DNA from: Pseudarthrobacter sp. PS3-L1
Lineage (GTDB): Bacteria; Actinomycetota; Actinomycetes; Actinomycetales; Micrococcaceae
Assembly (NCBI RefSeq): GCF_030063285.1
Contig: NZ_JASISU010000003.1
Span: forward strand, 434,001 to 498,000
Direction: 5' to 3'
Length of the DNA: 64,000 bases
Part shown: piece by piece, positions 1 through 8,824 of the stretch
Position numbering within the stretch: position 1 is the stretch's first letter
Layout of the letters: each line of letters starts with the position of its first letter
Notes under the pieces: model-generated
Seen by the model: the letters and a program-made list of their open reading frames with translations, nothing else
Database searches by the model: none
What the model was told of the DNA's origin: nothing
Position numbers and translations under genes: made by a program

Positions 1-60
1 GAACGTGATGGCGGACGGATTCTGAAGATGGGAGTCGATGGTTGCTCCCGTGAGAACGGA

Positions 61-1440
61 CTATTGATTTCCGGAAAGCACCGGCTTCAGGGGCTTCGGA
101 TGCCGCAGGCTCCCGGTCTGACGGCGCGCAAAAGTCCTGGACCTTTCGCTGGACAGCGCCAGGATCAGCAGGATGTCCAATGAAAAACTCACCAGCGTGG
201 TGTTGAAAGAAATCGCATCGCCACCGCTGAGGACGTTGGAGAACTGCACCACGATGGACCCCGCCCCTAGCGTCATGGCCACTACCCGGGCACGGTTTCC
301 ACCCCTGAAAATGAACCAAGCCACAGTGAATTCCGCCACGGCAAAAACCGCCAGCCCAACGGCCCCCGGGATGATGACAGTCCGCAGATCCAGGCCTGCC
401 ACGGAATCACCGAATGCCTGAATCATGGCAGGTTCATCGGTGGAGAGCGCCATGAATGTCGCGGCAAGGACAAGTGACGACATGCCGCGCCCCAGGACCA
501 TGATTCCGCCAAGCAGCGTGGGTAGCGGACGTCTTTTCTTCTGGGCCGGCTGGGCCATGGCTGGGCCGCCACCGGCCTTGAGCGCCGATAGGTCCACGAT
601 GGGAAGATCACCGTCGGTAACGATACTGTCCCCTCCCCCATTGCGGGAGTGATATCCCGTGGAGAAATCCCGGATGAGGGTCAACGACGATTCCGGCGCC
701 GCCGCCAGCACGGACTGCACCACGTAGTCCCGTTCCACGTCGATGCTGGCTTCGATCTTGTGGGTGATCTGCAAGGTGAAGAGGGAAAAACCTACGGCGC
801 GGTCGTAGGTGCCAGCGGCCAACCAGTCCACGGGGATCCCACCGGGCAGCAGCCACCCGGGTGGTGCTTTCCAGAACCGGATGTGGTGGCGTTTGCCGGG
901 GTTTCCGTCCACTTCCTGCTGGTAGGCGAAGTCCTGTTGCCTGCTGAAGAGGAATAGCGGACTCACCGGCGCCTCGTCGTAGCTCCTTTGGGTCAGCGTG
1001 GAGCTCACAATATGCCAACTCGAGGCCAGCGTCACGGGATCCGCCAATGTCCATTGGGAAGTGGACATTGCCGTGTGGACCTGCGGTGCGCTACCCAGGA
1101 ATGCCACATTGACCGGGTCGCCCAGCAACCCATCGCTGGTCCTGGACCGGCCAATGAAGTAATCAGGCAAGTAGATCCGGGTGAAGATTCTATGCAGGCG
1201 CGGCAGGACAAGGTATGCAAGCGCAGCCCAGAAGACCACCAGGAACCAGACATGGCGCCAGCCAAGACTCGCCTGGAACAGGACAATGGCGAACCAGACC
1301 GAACTCAACCCACTGAAGACGAAGAAAACGCGGTCGGCCAGGGTCTCCGCAGCCGCGTCCTCTACTGTTTCGGAGACACCCGCCAGGTCGCCGTCCGCCT
1401 GGCCTGGTTCCGTCTTACCTGGCGCCGTGTCCTCATCCAT
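61..1440 (-). CDS. LssY C-terminal-like domain membrane protein
   Basis: A 459-residue membrane protein. Two hydrophobic segments lie at about residues 38-80, followed by a soluble middle part (about 105-265) that resembles the LssY_C domain, and then four hydrophobic segments (about 310-440). The N-terminus is acidic. The start is supported by an upstream AAGGA. The cellular role is unknown: LssY_C proteins are often found with PAP2 or DedA membrane proteins, but none is adjacent here. It lies downstream of the xanthine dehydrogenase operon on the same strand after a 104-bp gap and may be read through from it. The family call is from memory of the domain pattern and is moderate. Confidence 0.6.
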   Translation of the reverse strand: MDEDTAPGKTEPGQADGDLAGVSETVEDAAAETLADRVFFVFSGLSSVWFAIVLFQASLGWRHVWFLVVFWAALAYLVLPRLHRIFTRIYLPDYFIGRSRTSDGLLGDPVNVAFLGSAPQVHTAMSTSQWTLADPVTLASSWHIVSSTLTQRSYDEAPVSPLFLFSRQQDFAYQQEVDGNPGKRHHIRFWKAPPGWLLPGGIPVDWLAAGTYDRAVGFSLFTLQITHKIEASIDVERDYVVQSVLAAAPESSLTLIRDFSTGYHSRNGGGDSIVTDGDLPIVDLSALKAGGGPAMAQPAQKKRRPLPTLLGGIMVLGRGMSSLVLAATFMALSTDEPAMIQAFGDSVAGLDLRTVIIPGAVGLAVFAVAEFTVAWFIFRGGNRARVVAMTLGAGSIVVQFSNVLSGGDAISFNTTLVSFSLDILLILALSSERSRTFARRQTGSLRHPKPLKPVLSGNQ

Positions 1441-1544
1441 TTCCTTGGTTCCCCGTCATGCCCACACAGTACCGCTGTCCGGGGCCTGGGAAAGCAGGCA
1501 GCAACTGTGGAACGAGAGGCATGGAGTTCCAACGACGTCGGAAA

Positions 1545-4433
1545 TCACGCTTCCGCTTCGTAGGGCTCCGGAACCAGGCCCGCATCGAGTAGCCCCAAGT
1601 AAATTCGGTCCCGCGAGAGGGGCAGTTGCGCAAATCGCACTCCAGTAGCGTTGCGGATGGCGTTAGCCAACGCCGGTGCAACCGGATTGAACGGACTCTC
1701 ACTCATGGATTTGGCTCCTAGCGGCCCCATCGTGTCATCAGTCTGCGCAAAGTACACCTCACTGCGGGGAACGTCAGCGTAGGTGGGAATGTGGTAGTGA
1801 CGCAGGATGTCAGTGGTGACCCTCCCGGCGTCGTCCACCACTACCTCCTCATAAAGCGCAGCTCCGATAGCCTGGGCAATGCCGCCCTCGATCTGCCCCC
1901 GACACTGCCGTGGGTTGATGACTACACCCGCATCGGCAGCCTGGACACTCTGCAGGATCTTCAGTTCCCCCGTTGCCCTATTGACCGCCACCCGGAAGCC
2001 CTGCACGTTGAAAGCGACTGATCGCGGAGTGCCGCCCCAGCGCCCTTCTGCTGAAAGGTCGACGCCGGCAGTCCGGGCTGCTGCAAACAGCTCCGCCAGC
2101 GGGACTCGGGTTCCCTCGCACATCACGGCATCGGCCGTCAGGAGACAGCCCGCAACCTGCACCTGCCGGATACCGGCGGCGAAAGCCCGGATCCGGACTG
2201 CTAACTCTTGGGCCGCAGCAAGCGTCGCCTTTCCCGCCACAACAGTTCCAGCGGATCCAAAGGCGCCTGTATCGTGCTCCACGAGCTCCGTATCGGACTG
2301 CCGAACCGCTACCCTGTCCGCGGTACTTCCCAATGCCGAGGCCGCCAACTGCGCATGCACGGTGGTGGTGCCGTTACCGAATTCTGCGGTGCCGACGTCG
2401 GCCCCGAAAGTTCCATCCGGGAGCAGGCGTACCTTTACGTGTGCGAAGTGCCCCCGGGGCGGCACGGTGTCGATCATAGACAGGGCTGTGCCAATGCCGG
2501 TGACCCATGGTGGGCCCAGGTCATCGAGACCAGCGTCGCGGTACCGTTTCCCGCCACGTTCCAATGCGTCCTGCACCAGGTCCAGGCACTGGTCCAGGCC
2601 ATAGCTTCCATAGTGGACATCAGGTTCGGGCTCCGCATGCGTGGAGACCATATCATCGCCCTCCCGCACCATGTTCCTCCGCCTGAATTCCAGGGGGTCC
2701 ATGCCAAGGGCAGCGGCCAGCTCATCCATGGCGGACTCGATGGCAAAAATCATCTGACTCAGCCCATACCCACGAAAAGCCCCGGAGGGAATGCTATTGG
2801 TATAGACGGCCTGCGCATCAACCTTTTTGTTGGCGCACTTATACACGGCCAGTGACTCGCCACAGCTGTGGAACATGACGCCTGGCGCGTGGTTTCCATA
2901 GGCGCCGGTGTCGGTCTGGACATCAAGCAGGAGGCCTGTCAGGTCCCCCGCACTGCTGGCTGCAGCTTTGAGCCTGATGGTGAAGGGATGCCTGACCGTG
3001 GAGGCCGTGAGCTGTTCTGTCCGGGTAAATTCGAGCTGGACGGGCCGGCCCAGTTTCATCGCGGCAAGCACCACAATATCCTCGGTCAGAACCTCCTGCT
3101 TGCCACCGAATCCGCCACCAACGCGGCCAGTAACCACGCGGACCTGGTCCTGGGGCAGGTCGAAAATCCGGCAGAGCGTCCGCCGGACCAGGAACGGCAC
3201 CTGGCTGGACGTCCGTACCTGCAAACGTCCAGCTCCGTCCACCGTGGCAATTGCAGCATGGGTTTCCAGCGCCGTATGCTGCACGCGCTGGGTTTGATAG
3301 GTACGTTCGTGGACGACGTCGGCATCCGCGAAAGCAGCCTCGACATCACCCACTGCGGAATGCAGCTCCGCCACGATGTTCCGCTCCGGGTGTGCAATCC
3401 GCGCGGTCAGGGAATCTTTGGTTCCATGCAATGCTGGCGCCCCAGGTGCGACGGCAGCCGCCGGAGTGAACACCGCGGGCAGTTCGCGGTACTCCACCCG
3501 GACAGCCCGCGCACCCTGCACTGCTGCCCCCACGGTCTCAGCCACAACCGCAGCCACCCGTTGACCGACAAAGCGCACAACGTTGTCAAGGACACGGGTG
3601 TCGTCCGGATCGTCAGTGAAGAGTTCGTGCTGCGCGGTGGAGAAGAGTTGCTCTGGTGCGTCGTGGTGGGTGAAGACTGCAACGACACCGGGAATCTGTA
3701 GTGCCGCTGTGGCATCGACGGCGACAATCTCTGCGTGGGCATGTGGGGAACGAACAAGTGTCAGGTGTAGCAGTCCCGGGTACTCCCCTGCCGGGACGTC
3801 CAAGGAGTAGCGGGCTACGCCAGTGACGATGTCCCGTCCCGCCGGCGCCGGGACATCGTCACCAACCTGGCCGCGATCAAGCACGACAGCGGGCTGCACC
3901 TCAGAACCCGCCTCGGTATCCACATATTCCCCTTGAGGCATATGTGCGCGGATTGCATCCCCGATGGCCCGGTATCCCGTGCATCGGCAGAGATTGCCCT
4001 TGAGGTTGCGCGCTAGATTGGCGCGCTGCCCGTCATTGAATGTTGCGGCCGTCATCACCATTCCGGCGGTGCAGAACCCGCACTGAAAGCCCTGATGATC
4101 AAGGAATTGCTGTTGGACGCGATGCAGCCCTGCATCAAGGACGGCATCCCGGTCAGCTGATGCGGCCAGGAACCCAGGTGCGACGACGGGAACAGAGGCG
4201 GCAGCTGCGGCCAATCCCTCAATAGTGGTGATGTTCCTTCCCTCGGCCCGCACGGCCGGGTACAGGCAGCTGTGCACGGGGGTACCGTCAACGTGGACCG
4301 TGCATGCGCCGCAATCTCCGCCATCGCAGCCCTTCTTGACTCCCAGGTTCCCCTGGTCGCGCAGGAAAGTCCGCAGGCACTGACCCGGCAACGGTGTGAC
4401 CCCTGAGTCCCGGCCGTTAATAACAATTCCCAT
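1545..4433 (-). CDS. Xanthine dehydrogenase, fused [2Fe-2S] and molybdopterin subunits
   Basis: Oxidises hypoxanthine/xanthine to urate with a Mo-pterin cofactor. In 962 residues it joins the iron-sulfur subunit and the Mo-binding subunit. The plant-type cluster ligands are C36, C41, C44 and C56; the second cluster is C118, C121, C149 and C151. The Mo domain (from about 185 to the end) contains VGGGFGGKQE and GAFRGYG, and near the C-terminus GAKSMSESP, where the catalytic glutamate of this family is expected. The FAD subunit is a separate gene 2 bp upstream, so the enzyme is split as (FeS+Mo) plus FAD. Substrate specificity for xanthine is inferred from the guaD, uricase and XdhC context; the family also contains other hydroxylases. 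Confidence 0.88.
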   Translation of the reverse strand: MGIVINGRDSGVTPLPGQCLRTFLRDQGNLGVKKGCDGGDCGACTVHVDGTPVHSCLYPAVRAEGRNITTIEGLAAAAASVPVVAPGFLAASADRDAVLDAGLHRVQQQFLDHQGFQCGFCTAGMVMTAATFNDGQRANLARNLKGNLCRCTGYRAIGDAIRAHMPQGEYVDTEAGSEVQPAVVLDRGQVGDDVPAPAGRDIVTGVARYSLDVPAGEYPGLLHLTLVRSPHAHAEIVAVDATAALQIPGVVAVFTHHDAPEQLFSTAQHELFTDDPDDTRVLDNVVRFVGQRVAAVVAETVGAAVQGARAVRVEYRELPAVFTPAAAVAPGAPALHGTKDSLTARIAHPERNIVAELHSAVGDVEAAFADADVVHERTYQTQRVQHTALETHAAIATVDGAGRLQVRTSSQVPFLVRRTLCRIFDLPQDQVRVVTGRVGGGFGGKQEVLTEDIVVLAAMKLGRPVQLEFTRTEQLTASTVRHPFTIRLKAAASSAGDLTGLLLDVQTDTGAYGNHAPGVMFHSCGESLAVYKCANKKVDAQAVYTNSIPSGAFRGYGLSQMIFAIESAMDELAAALGMDPLEFRRRNMVREGDDMVSTHAEPEPDVHYGSYGLDQCLDLVQDALERGGKRYRDAGLDDLGPPWVTGIGTALSMIDTVPPRGHFAHVKVRLLPDGTFGADVGTAEFGNGTTTVHAQLAASALGSTADRVAVRQSDTELVEHDTGAFGSAGTVVAGKATLAAAQELAVRIRAFAAGIRQVQVAGCLLTADAVMCEGTRVPLAELFAAARTAGVDLSAEGRWGGTPRSVAFNVQGFRVAVNRATGELKILQSVQAADAGVVINPRQCRGQIEGGIAQAIGAALYEEVVVDDAGRVTTDILRHYHIPTYADVPRSEVYFAQTDDTMGPLGAKSMSESPFNPVAPALANAIRNATGVRFAQLPLSRDRIYLGLLDAGLVPEPYEAEA

Positions 4434-4435
4434 GC

Positions 4436-5380
4436 TTAGGCGTCCTTTTCTGTAGGCAGTACCCAGGGGGTATCGTCGCCGGGTCCTTGGAGGGCAACTG
4501 GCGGCCAGAAGTCACCCGAAACAGTGACACCTGCCGTGGCGCCAGCCTCAAGTTCCGCACGGATTTCTTCCGACACGCGGTACGTCATATCCCTGCGCCA
4601 GTCGGGGTGGCCATGGACATCGTCGTGATACAGCTCCGCAGGTATCGCCTCAACGAGAGCTGACCGAAGCTCACCAGCGGTGGGGTGCCCCGCAAAGCGC
4701 AGCTGGACCGGCCGTTTGGTTGCGGCAGTGACAGTCAGCACCAGAGCTGCACCGCCGTCGTCGGACCGCCCGATCACCAGCACGCCGGAGCGTCCCAAAT
4801 TGCTCAGTGACAGGCGACGGAACGCCACTCTCGACATCAGGGCAGACGCCGGGACACTGACGCTGCGCAGCAGTTCGCCAGCTGCCAGGCATGTCCTCGA
4901 GTCGCCAATCACAACCTCCGCCACTGGGACGGTACGGCGCGCTCCACAGGGACCCAGAATCAGGGCCTGCGCACCCAGGCCAGCAAGAAGGGACGTCATG
5001 GGCCCTGCCGGCAGTCCCGTGCAGATATTACCGCCCACCGTGGAGACGTTCCAGATTTTGAAAGAGGCCACAAAAGAGTCGCAGCAGGCACGGATGAGAC
5101 TCAGGGCAGGCCATTCCTGGGTCCGGTCGGCCAGGAGGGCCGGCAGCGCATAGAGCTCGGCTACCGTACACGTTGCTGCGATCTCCAGGCCGGCATCCGT
5201 GACGCTGATGGGCGTCCAACCCGCCCCCGTGAGGTCAAGCAGCCGCTGCAGGGGTGCGGGGCCAAAGGCGTAACTGCCATAGGAGAACAGCACGGTACCA
5301 CCGGCCAGCCAGGCATCGCCAGGACGGAAAAGCGCAGGATCCTGGGTGTGGATGACGGTGTCAACAGTGGTCAGGTCCAT
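4436..5380 (-). CDS. Xanthine dehydrogenase FAD-binding subunit
   Basis: A 314-residue FAD subunit of the molybdopterin dehydrogenase family, passing electrons from the FeS clusters of the partner protein to NAD+. The FAD loops are visible as AGGTVLFSY near residue 27 and STVGGNICTG near residue 115, followed by the CO_deh_flav_C part. The length is normal for a stand-alone subunit. It overlaps the 3' end of xdhC by 10 bp and ends 2 bp before the fused subunit, so the three genes are one transcription unit. Confidence 0.88.
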   Translation of the reverse strand: MDLTTVDTVIHTQDPALFRPGDAWLAGGTVLFSYGSYAFGPAPLQRLLDLTGAGWTPISVTDAGLEIAATCTVAELYALPALLADRTQEWPALSLIRACCDSFVASFKIWNVSTVGGNICTGLPAGPMTSLLAGLGAQALILGPCGARRTVPVAEVVIGDSRTCLAAGELLRSVSVPASALMSRVAFRRLSLSNLGRSGVLVIGRSDDGGAALVLTVTAATKRPVQLRFAGHPTAGELRSALVEAIPAELYHDDVHGHPDWRRDMTYRVSEEIRAELEAGATAGVTVSGDFWPPVALQGPGDDTPWVLPTEKDA

Positions 5381-6558
5381 AAAAACTCCTGTTGATGGAT
5401 CGGGCCATACCCATCCTTGAGGCGGCCTCGTGCCGGCTTGCCGGCCAGCCGTGTGGCCACGATTTCGGCCGCAATGGAGATTGCCACTTCGGCTGGTGTA
5501 ACAGCGCCAAGGTCAAGGCCTATCGGTGAGTGGAGCCGGGCCACCTCAGCCGTGCTCGTTCCGGCATCCGCCAAGTGGGCGGCTCTCTGGAACTGGCTTT
5601 GGCGTGAGCCGATAGCCCCGACGTAGGCCAGGTCAAGGCGCAGCGCCAGATTCAGCAGCGGGATGTCGAACTTTGGATCATGGGAGAGCACGCAGACAAC
5701 GGTTCGTGTATCCAGGCGACCAGCTGTGGCCTCTGCCGCCAGGTAGCGATGCGGCCAGTCGCCGCGTTGCTGGTCCGCGGCAGCAAAGCGGTCCTGGGCC
5801 AGGAACGCTGGCCGTGCATCACAGAGGGTCACGTGATAGCCAAGATGCATGCCCAACGGCAAGAGCGCAGCACCAAAATCATTGGCACCAAAAATCAGCA
5901 TCCTGGGCTTGGGCAGCTGGCTCTGGACGAGCAGGGTCACCGGTTCCGGCTTCTCCTGGTCGGGACTTTCGCCACCTACTCCATGGCAGGCATCCTGATT
6001 GGCCAGCCGCAGGATTTCCGTTCCGCCCGCCCGCAGTAGCGGCACCAGCTGGGTCGTCGCGGCCAGCACGAGTTCGGGCCTACCGTCTAGCAGGTCCAGC
6101 AGGTTCGGGGATTCCCGTGGCTCAAATACCATTGGATTCCCAACTGGAACCACGCGCCGCCCACGGCCATCCAAACGTCTGATGAGCGCCATCCCGCGCT
6201 CCGCCGTCGCGGTCCCCCCGAGAAGACTCCGGTCCGCGGGCAGATGGAGCGGAGCAATATGCACGTCCAGCACTCCACCGCAGGTGAGTCCGACGGCGAA
6301 TGAGTCAGCCGCTGTGTAACCGAATCTCTCCTGCCGGGTGGCACCGTCCTCAATGGTTTCCAACGCCATCCCCACCACTGCGCCTTCAACGCACCCACCG
6401 GACAGGCTGCCCAACGTGTCACCCAGCTCTGAGACCAGCATCGACGTTCCGACGGGACGTGGAACAGAGCCACTGGCAGCAACCACTGTAGCCACCGCGC
6501 ATCGCTGGCCCGAGGCCACGGGGTACCAGGAAAGGAGCGCAGGCATCAGGTCCAGCAT
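5371..6558 (-). CDS. XdhC family molybdenum cofactor insertion protein
   Basis: A 395-residue XdhC/CoxI-type chaperone. In characterised relatives XdhC binds Mo cofactor, aids its sulfuration and hands it to xanthine dehydrogenase. The N-terminal XdhC_CoxI domain (about 10-75, with GSLSGGCVEGAVV) is followed by a C-terminal Rossmann domain starting at about 225 (LIFGANDFGAAL), with the conserved GAIGSR late in the protein. The ATG overlaps the stop of a 36-codon ORF (TGATG), and no Shine-Dalgarno is seen in the 20 bases before it, which suggests translational coupling. Confidence 0.88.
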   Translation of the reverse strand: MLDLMPALLSWYPVASGQRCAVATVVAASGSVPRPVGTSMLVSELGDTLGSLSGGCVEGAVVGMALETIEDGATRQERFGYTAADSFAVGLTCGGVLDVHIAPLHLPADRSLLGGTATAERGMALIRRLDGRGRRVVPVGNPMVFEPRESPNLLDLLDGRPELVLAATTQLVPLLRAGGTEILRLANQDACHGVGGESPDQEKPEPVTLLVQSQLPKPRMLIFGANDFGAALLPLGMHLGYHVTLCDARPAFLAQDRFAAADQQRGDWPHRYLAAEATAGRLDTRTVVCVLSHDPKFDIPLLNLALRLDLAYVGAIGSRQSQFQRAAHLADAGTSTAEVARLHSPIGLDLGAVTPAEVAISIAAEIVATRLAGKPARGRLKDGYGPIHQQEFLWT

Positions 6559-6668
6559 CAGGCGTCCATCAGCACGTTGAGCGGTCCCCGGGCAGAGTGA
6601 GCCAGGAAGGCAGGCAGGACAACTGCAACCCTGGCGAACTCGATCTCACGTATCTGTGCCATCATCAT
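6558..6668 (-). CDS. Possible small ORF translationally coupled to xdhC
   Basis: A 36-codon ORF that begins with three ATG codons and reads MMMAQIREIEFARVAVV at its start. Its TGA shares one base with the ATG of xdhC. It is too short to assign to a family. Support comes from the exact stop-start overlap, the lack of a ribosome site for xdhC itself and the operon position between guaD and xdhC. It may be a leader peptide that sets xdhC translation, or a remnant of a lost gene. Confidence 0.35.
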   Translation of the reverse strand: MMMAQIREIEFARVAVVLPAFLAHSARGPLNVLMDA

Positions 6669-6749
6669 TGCCCCGAGAGGACTGGCGTGGTGACGGGCCA
6701 GGGGATGGCGACTGCGCGGGCTTCGGGATTGTCACTCCAGTCACCGGGC

Positions 6750-7253
6750 CTAGTAGTCAATCCGTGATTCGAGCGTATTCCAGGTAGTGAAAGGCTGGAG
6801 TACCGGAGGAGCCGCCAGATCACGGAGGACAAGGCGGCTGACGGGCATGAGCGCGTCCCGGTTGCTGTTCTCGAAGTATTCATAGAAGGCTGCATCATCG
6901 AACCCAACAGACGCTGCGTCATACCTGTCTGCGGCAAAGACTACTTTTTCCACCCTGGCCCAAAGGGCGGACGCCAGACACATGGGGCAGGGCTCACAGC
7001 TCGCGTAGAGCGTGGCTCCGCTGAGGTCGAAAGTACCAAGCGCTGTGCAGGCGGCCCGGATGGCATTAACTTCAGCGTGGGCCGTGGGGTCGTTCGTGGC
7101 TGTGACGCGATTGACCCCGTCGAACGCCTGGCCTTCGGCAATGACGACGACGGCACCAAAGGGCCCTCCGCTGTTACGTACGTTGGCAGTAGCCAGTTCG
7201 ATGGCCCGGGTAAGAAATTCCTGTGCTGATTCTGCTGACACGGTGGTACTCAT
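6750..7253 (-). CDS. guaD: Guanine deaminase (CDA fold)
   Basis: Deaminates guanine to xanthine, feeding the dehydrogenase encoded downstream. The 167-residue protein has the cytidine deaminase-type zinc motifs: H59-A-E61 (zinc ligand and catalytic Glu) and P88-C89-P-M-C92 within SCEPCPMC. NDPTAHAEVNAIR and the ending in a single Tyr resemble Bacillus subtilis GuaD rather than TadA. It heads the minus-strand purine operon and follows a region with a tandem operator motif (7451-7488). A general nucleoside deaminase is the alternative. Confidence 0.82.
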   Translation of the reverse strand: MSTTVSAESAQEFLTRAIELATANVRNSGGPFGAVVVIAEGQAFDGVNRVTATNDPTAHAEVNAIRAACTALGTFDLSGATLYASCEPCPMCLASALWARVEKVVFAADRYDAASVGFDDAAFYEYFENSNRDALMPVSRLVLRDLAAPPVLQPFTTWNTLESRIDY

Positions 7254-7713
7254 GTGCGACTCCCTTGACGTGCGGAAGCCGGCAAATCCGGGGAGTGCTC
7301 GGTTCCCGCCGCAGGGGAGGGCAGTCCAGTGCGGTCTTTACCAGGCTTCTGCAGATGCATGTTTAAGGTTCAGTGCGCCTGGTAGATAGCCTCCCGGGTT
7401 CGGGTGCTCGCCTTTGGCAAAAACGACACTAGCACCGGAAGGTGATACGCGCCACATTCTTCGGAAAGTTAATTTCGCCATGTGAAATCTATGTTTCCGA
7501 TGTCTCACACCTCTTCGCCACCACCCTGAACCGCTAGAGAATCACCACAGCTGCGTCATCCACTACAACCCGAACCTCCCATTGCCACCTCACGCACCCT
7601 TGGGCGCTGGTCGCATTCCGGGATCATCAGCTAAAAAGTGCTGCGGGAATGCGAGACTGGAGTTGACGCTGCAGGCATCCCACACCCGCCGGCGCATCAT
7701 CAAGGGGTGGACC
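7254..7713. other. Divergent intergenic region guaD / DUF6328 gene
   Basis: A 460-bp non-coding stretch between divergent genes. It carries the tandem operator-like pair at 7451-7488 and an AAGGGG ribosome site before 7714. No clear sigma-70 boxes or credible additional gene were seen. Confidence 0.6.
7451..7488. promoter_or_regulatory. Tandem candidate IclR operator upstream of guaD
   Basis: Site 7472-7488 is ATTTCGCCATGTGAAAT, a perfect 5-bp inverted repeat with a 7-bp spacer. A second site centred exactly 21 bp away (7451-7467) keeps only the right half, CGGAAA. The layout matches the site pairs before uricase, malic enzyme and hyi. A further TTTCCG lies at 7494-7499. Confidence 0.5.
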
Positions 7714-8217
7714 ATGAGTGAGAACCACAACGACGCGATGGCACATGACGGCAGACGGGAAACCCGCGAGGAACAAGCGGACCGGAACTGGAATGAATTG
7801 CTGCAGGAGCTCCGCGTGATGCAGACCGGCACACAAATCCTGGTGGCCTTCCTCTTCACCATTCCGTTCCAGCCACGATTCGGTGAGCTTGATGAAACCC
7901 AGCGCATCGCTTACTTGATCCTGGTACTTCTGGCGGGGGTAATGACCGTCCTGCTCCTCGCGCCCATCAGCCTGCACCGCTCGCTCTTTCACCGACGGTT
8001 GAAGCGTGAGCTCGTTCGTCGTAGCGCAGTGATCGTCCATGCAGCACTGGTTGGCACAGCGCTCCTGGCTGCCGGCGCGTCTGCACTGGTCTTCGACGTC
8101 GTGGTGGGGCGTAGCGCTGGCGTGATTGTTTTTGCTGCACTGCTGACTGCGGCCGCTGTCGTGTGGTTCTTTTATCCACTGGCCTTGGCACGAGGGTCAG
8201 TGGTCCATACCGACTAG
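7714..8217 (+). CDS. DUF6328 family membrane protein
   Basis: A 167-residue protein counted from the ATG at 7714, which is preceded by AAGGGG; an upstream in-frame ATG at 7582 gives an unlikely basic extension. An acidic N-terminus (about 1-35) is followed by four hydrophobic segments in two pairs (about 45-62, 70-90, 110-130, 140-160), with a basic loop HRSLFHRRLKRELVRR between the pairs. This pattern fits the DUF6328 family of actinobacteria, which has no known function. It sits between the two purine operons but shows no link to purine metabolism. Confidence 0.75.
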   Translation: MSENHNDAMAHDGRRETREEQADRNWNELLQELRVMQTGTQILVAFLFTIPFQPRFGELDETQRIAYLILVLLAGVMTVLLLAPISLHRSLFHRRLKRELVRRSAVIVHAALVGTALLAAGASALVFDVVVGRSAGVIVFAALLTAAAVVWFFYPLALARGSVVHTD

Positions 8218-8463
8218 CACCCAGGACGCCAACCAGCCCGTGGGTGGGACTAGCGGCGGCGGTGAAGCAGCCGTGCGAACAGTCCCGGAGTTCGCTCAAC
8301 GTCCGCCGGCACATGGAAATCTGGATCCGTACCGCCCCCCGGCGGCACATAAAACGGCTGTGGAACCGCAGGGTGTTCTCTTGCTGGACATGGTTCGGAC
8401 GGCACGGGTGGTGGTGCAGGTTTCACGGCTTGGCCTCATTTCGACATGTGTCTCAGCGATAAG

Positions 8464-8501
8464 TTATTGCATTGCGGAAATATATTATTGCTCAGTGGAA
8501 A
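8464..8501. promoter_or_regulatory. Tandem candidate IclR operator upstream of uricase
   Basis: TTATTGCATTGCGGAAA (8464-8480) and TTATTGCTCAGTGGAAA (8485-8501) are direct repeats with 13 of 17 bases identical, 21 bp apart. Read on the minus strand they begin TTTCC and match the sites before malic enzyme and hyi. Confidence 0.6.
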
Positions 8502-8695
8502 GAGTAAGCCACCCAACGAGGGTAGGCAAGCCGTGTAGATGCCTGCGCCGCCACGGACCCCGCAGGTCGCAAAAAGTAACCCCTGTCACAATCCGTGAAT
8601 TCGGGAAGTGATGTACACCACGAAAAGTCTGAGCTAATCTGTTGTTCATCTCGTGGACATAGTCCATGAAACCTGGGAGCAGCAGGCAGGGTCGT

Positions 8696-8731
8696 AATGA
8701 GCTGACATCTATCGATGTCGGCTCATTTTTT
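8696..8731 (+). terminator. Intrinsic terminator in the uricase leader
   Basis: A 14-bp stem (arms 8696-8709 and 8714-8727, one G-T pair) with a TATC loop, followed directly by six T (8726-8731). It lies about 95 bp before the uricase start and on the same strand. It could end a short upstream transcript or act as an attenuator. Confidence 0.72.
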
Positions 8732-8753
8732 GTTGGGTCGGCAGCACAAGAAA

Positions 8754-8803
8754 CGCGTGGGAAACACGCGCTTAATTTCTGTGTGGGACGTTTATCCCAC
8801 ACA
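8754..8803 (+). other. Two hairpins in the uricase 5' leader
   Basis: First hairpin: CGCGTG-GGAAA-CACGCG (8754-8770). Second: TGTGTGGGA-CGTTTA-TCCCACACA (8780-8803), a perfect 9-bp stem ending 21 bp before the ATG. The ribosome site is weak (GGGAA). Confidence 0.5.
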
Positions 8804-8824
8804 CCAGAAGTTGGGAACCTGACC

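Larger units (their letters stand above)
8218..8824 (+). other. Long intergenic and leader region before uricase
   Basis: A 607-bp gap. The first half (8218-8460) shows nothing recognisable. The second half holds the tandem operator pair (8464-8501), a small hairpin CGTGGAC-ATA-GTCCATG at about 8652-8668, an intrinsic terminator (8696-8731) and two more hairpins (8754-8803). A possible promoter is TGTACA-N17-TAATCT at about 8611-8639, but its -10 is weak. Confidence 0.5.

Noticed and set aside
8640..8735. Known riboswitch class (purine, ZTP, NMT1/xanthine, guanidine) in the uricase leader
   Set aside because: None of the conserved core bases I know for these classes could be placed in it. 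It is kept only as an unassigned structured leader.
8666..8824. Longer uricase start at 8666 adding 53 residues
   Set aside because: The extension reads through the terminator and hairpins, has no homology to uricase, and the 302-residue form matches the known Arthrobacter enzyme length.
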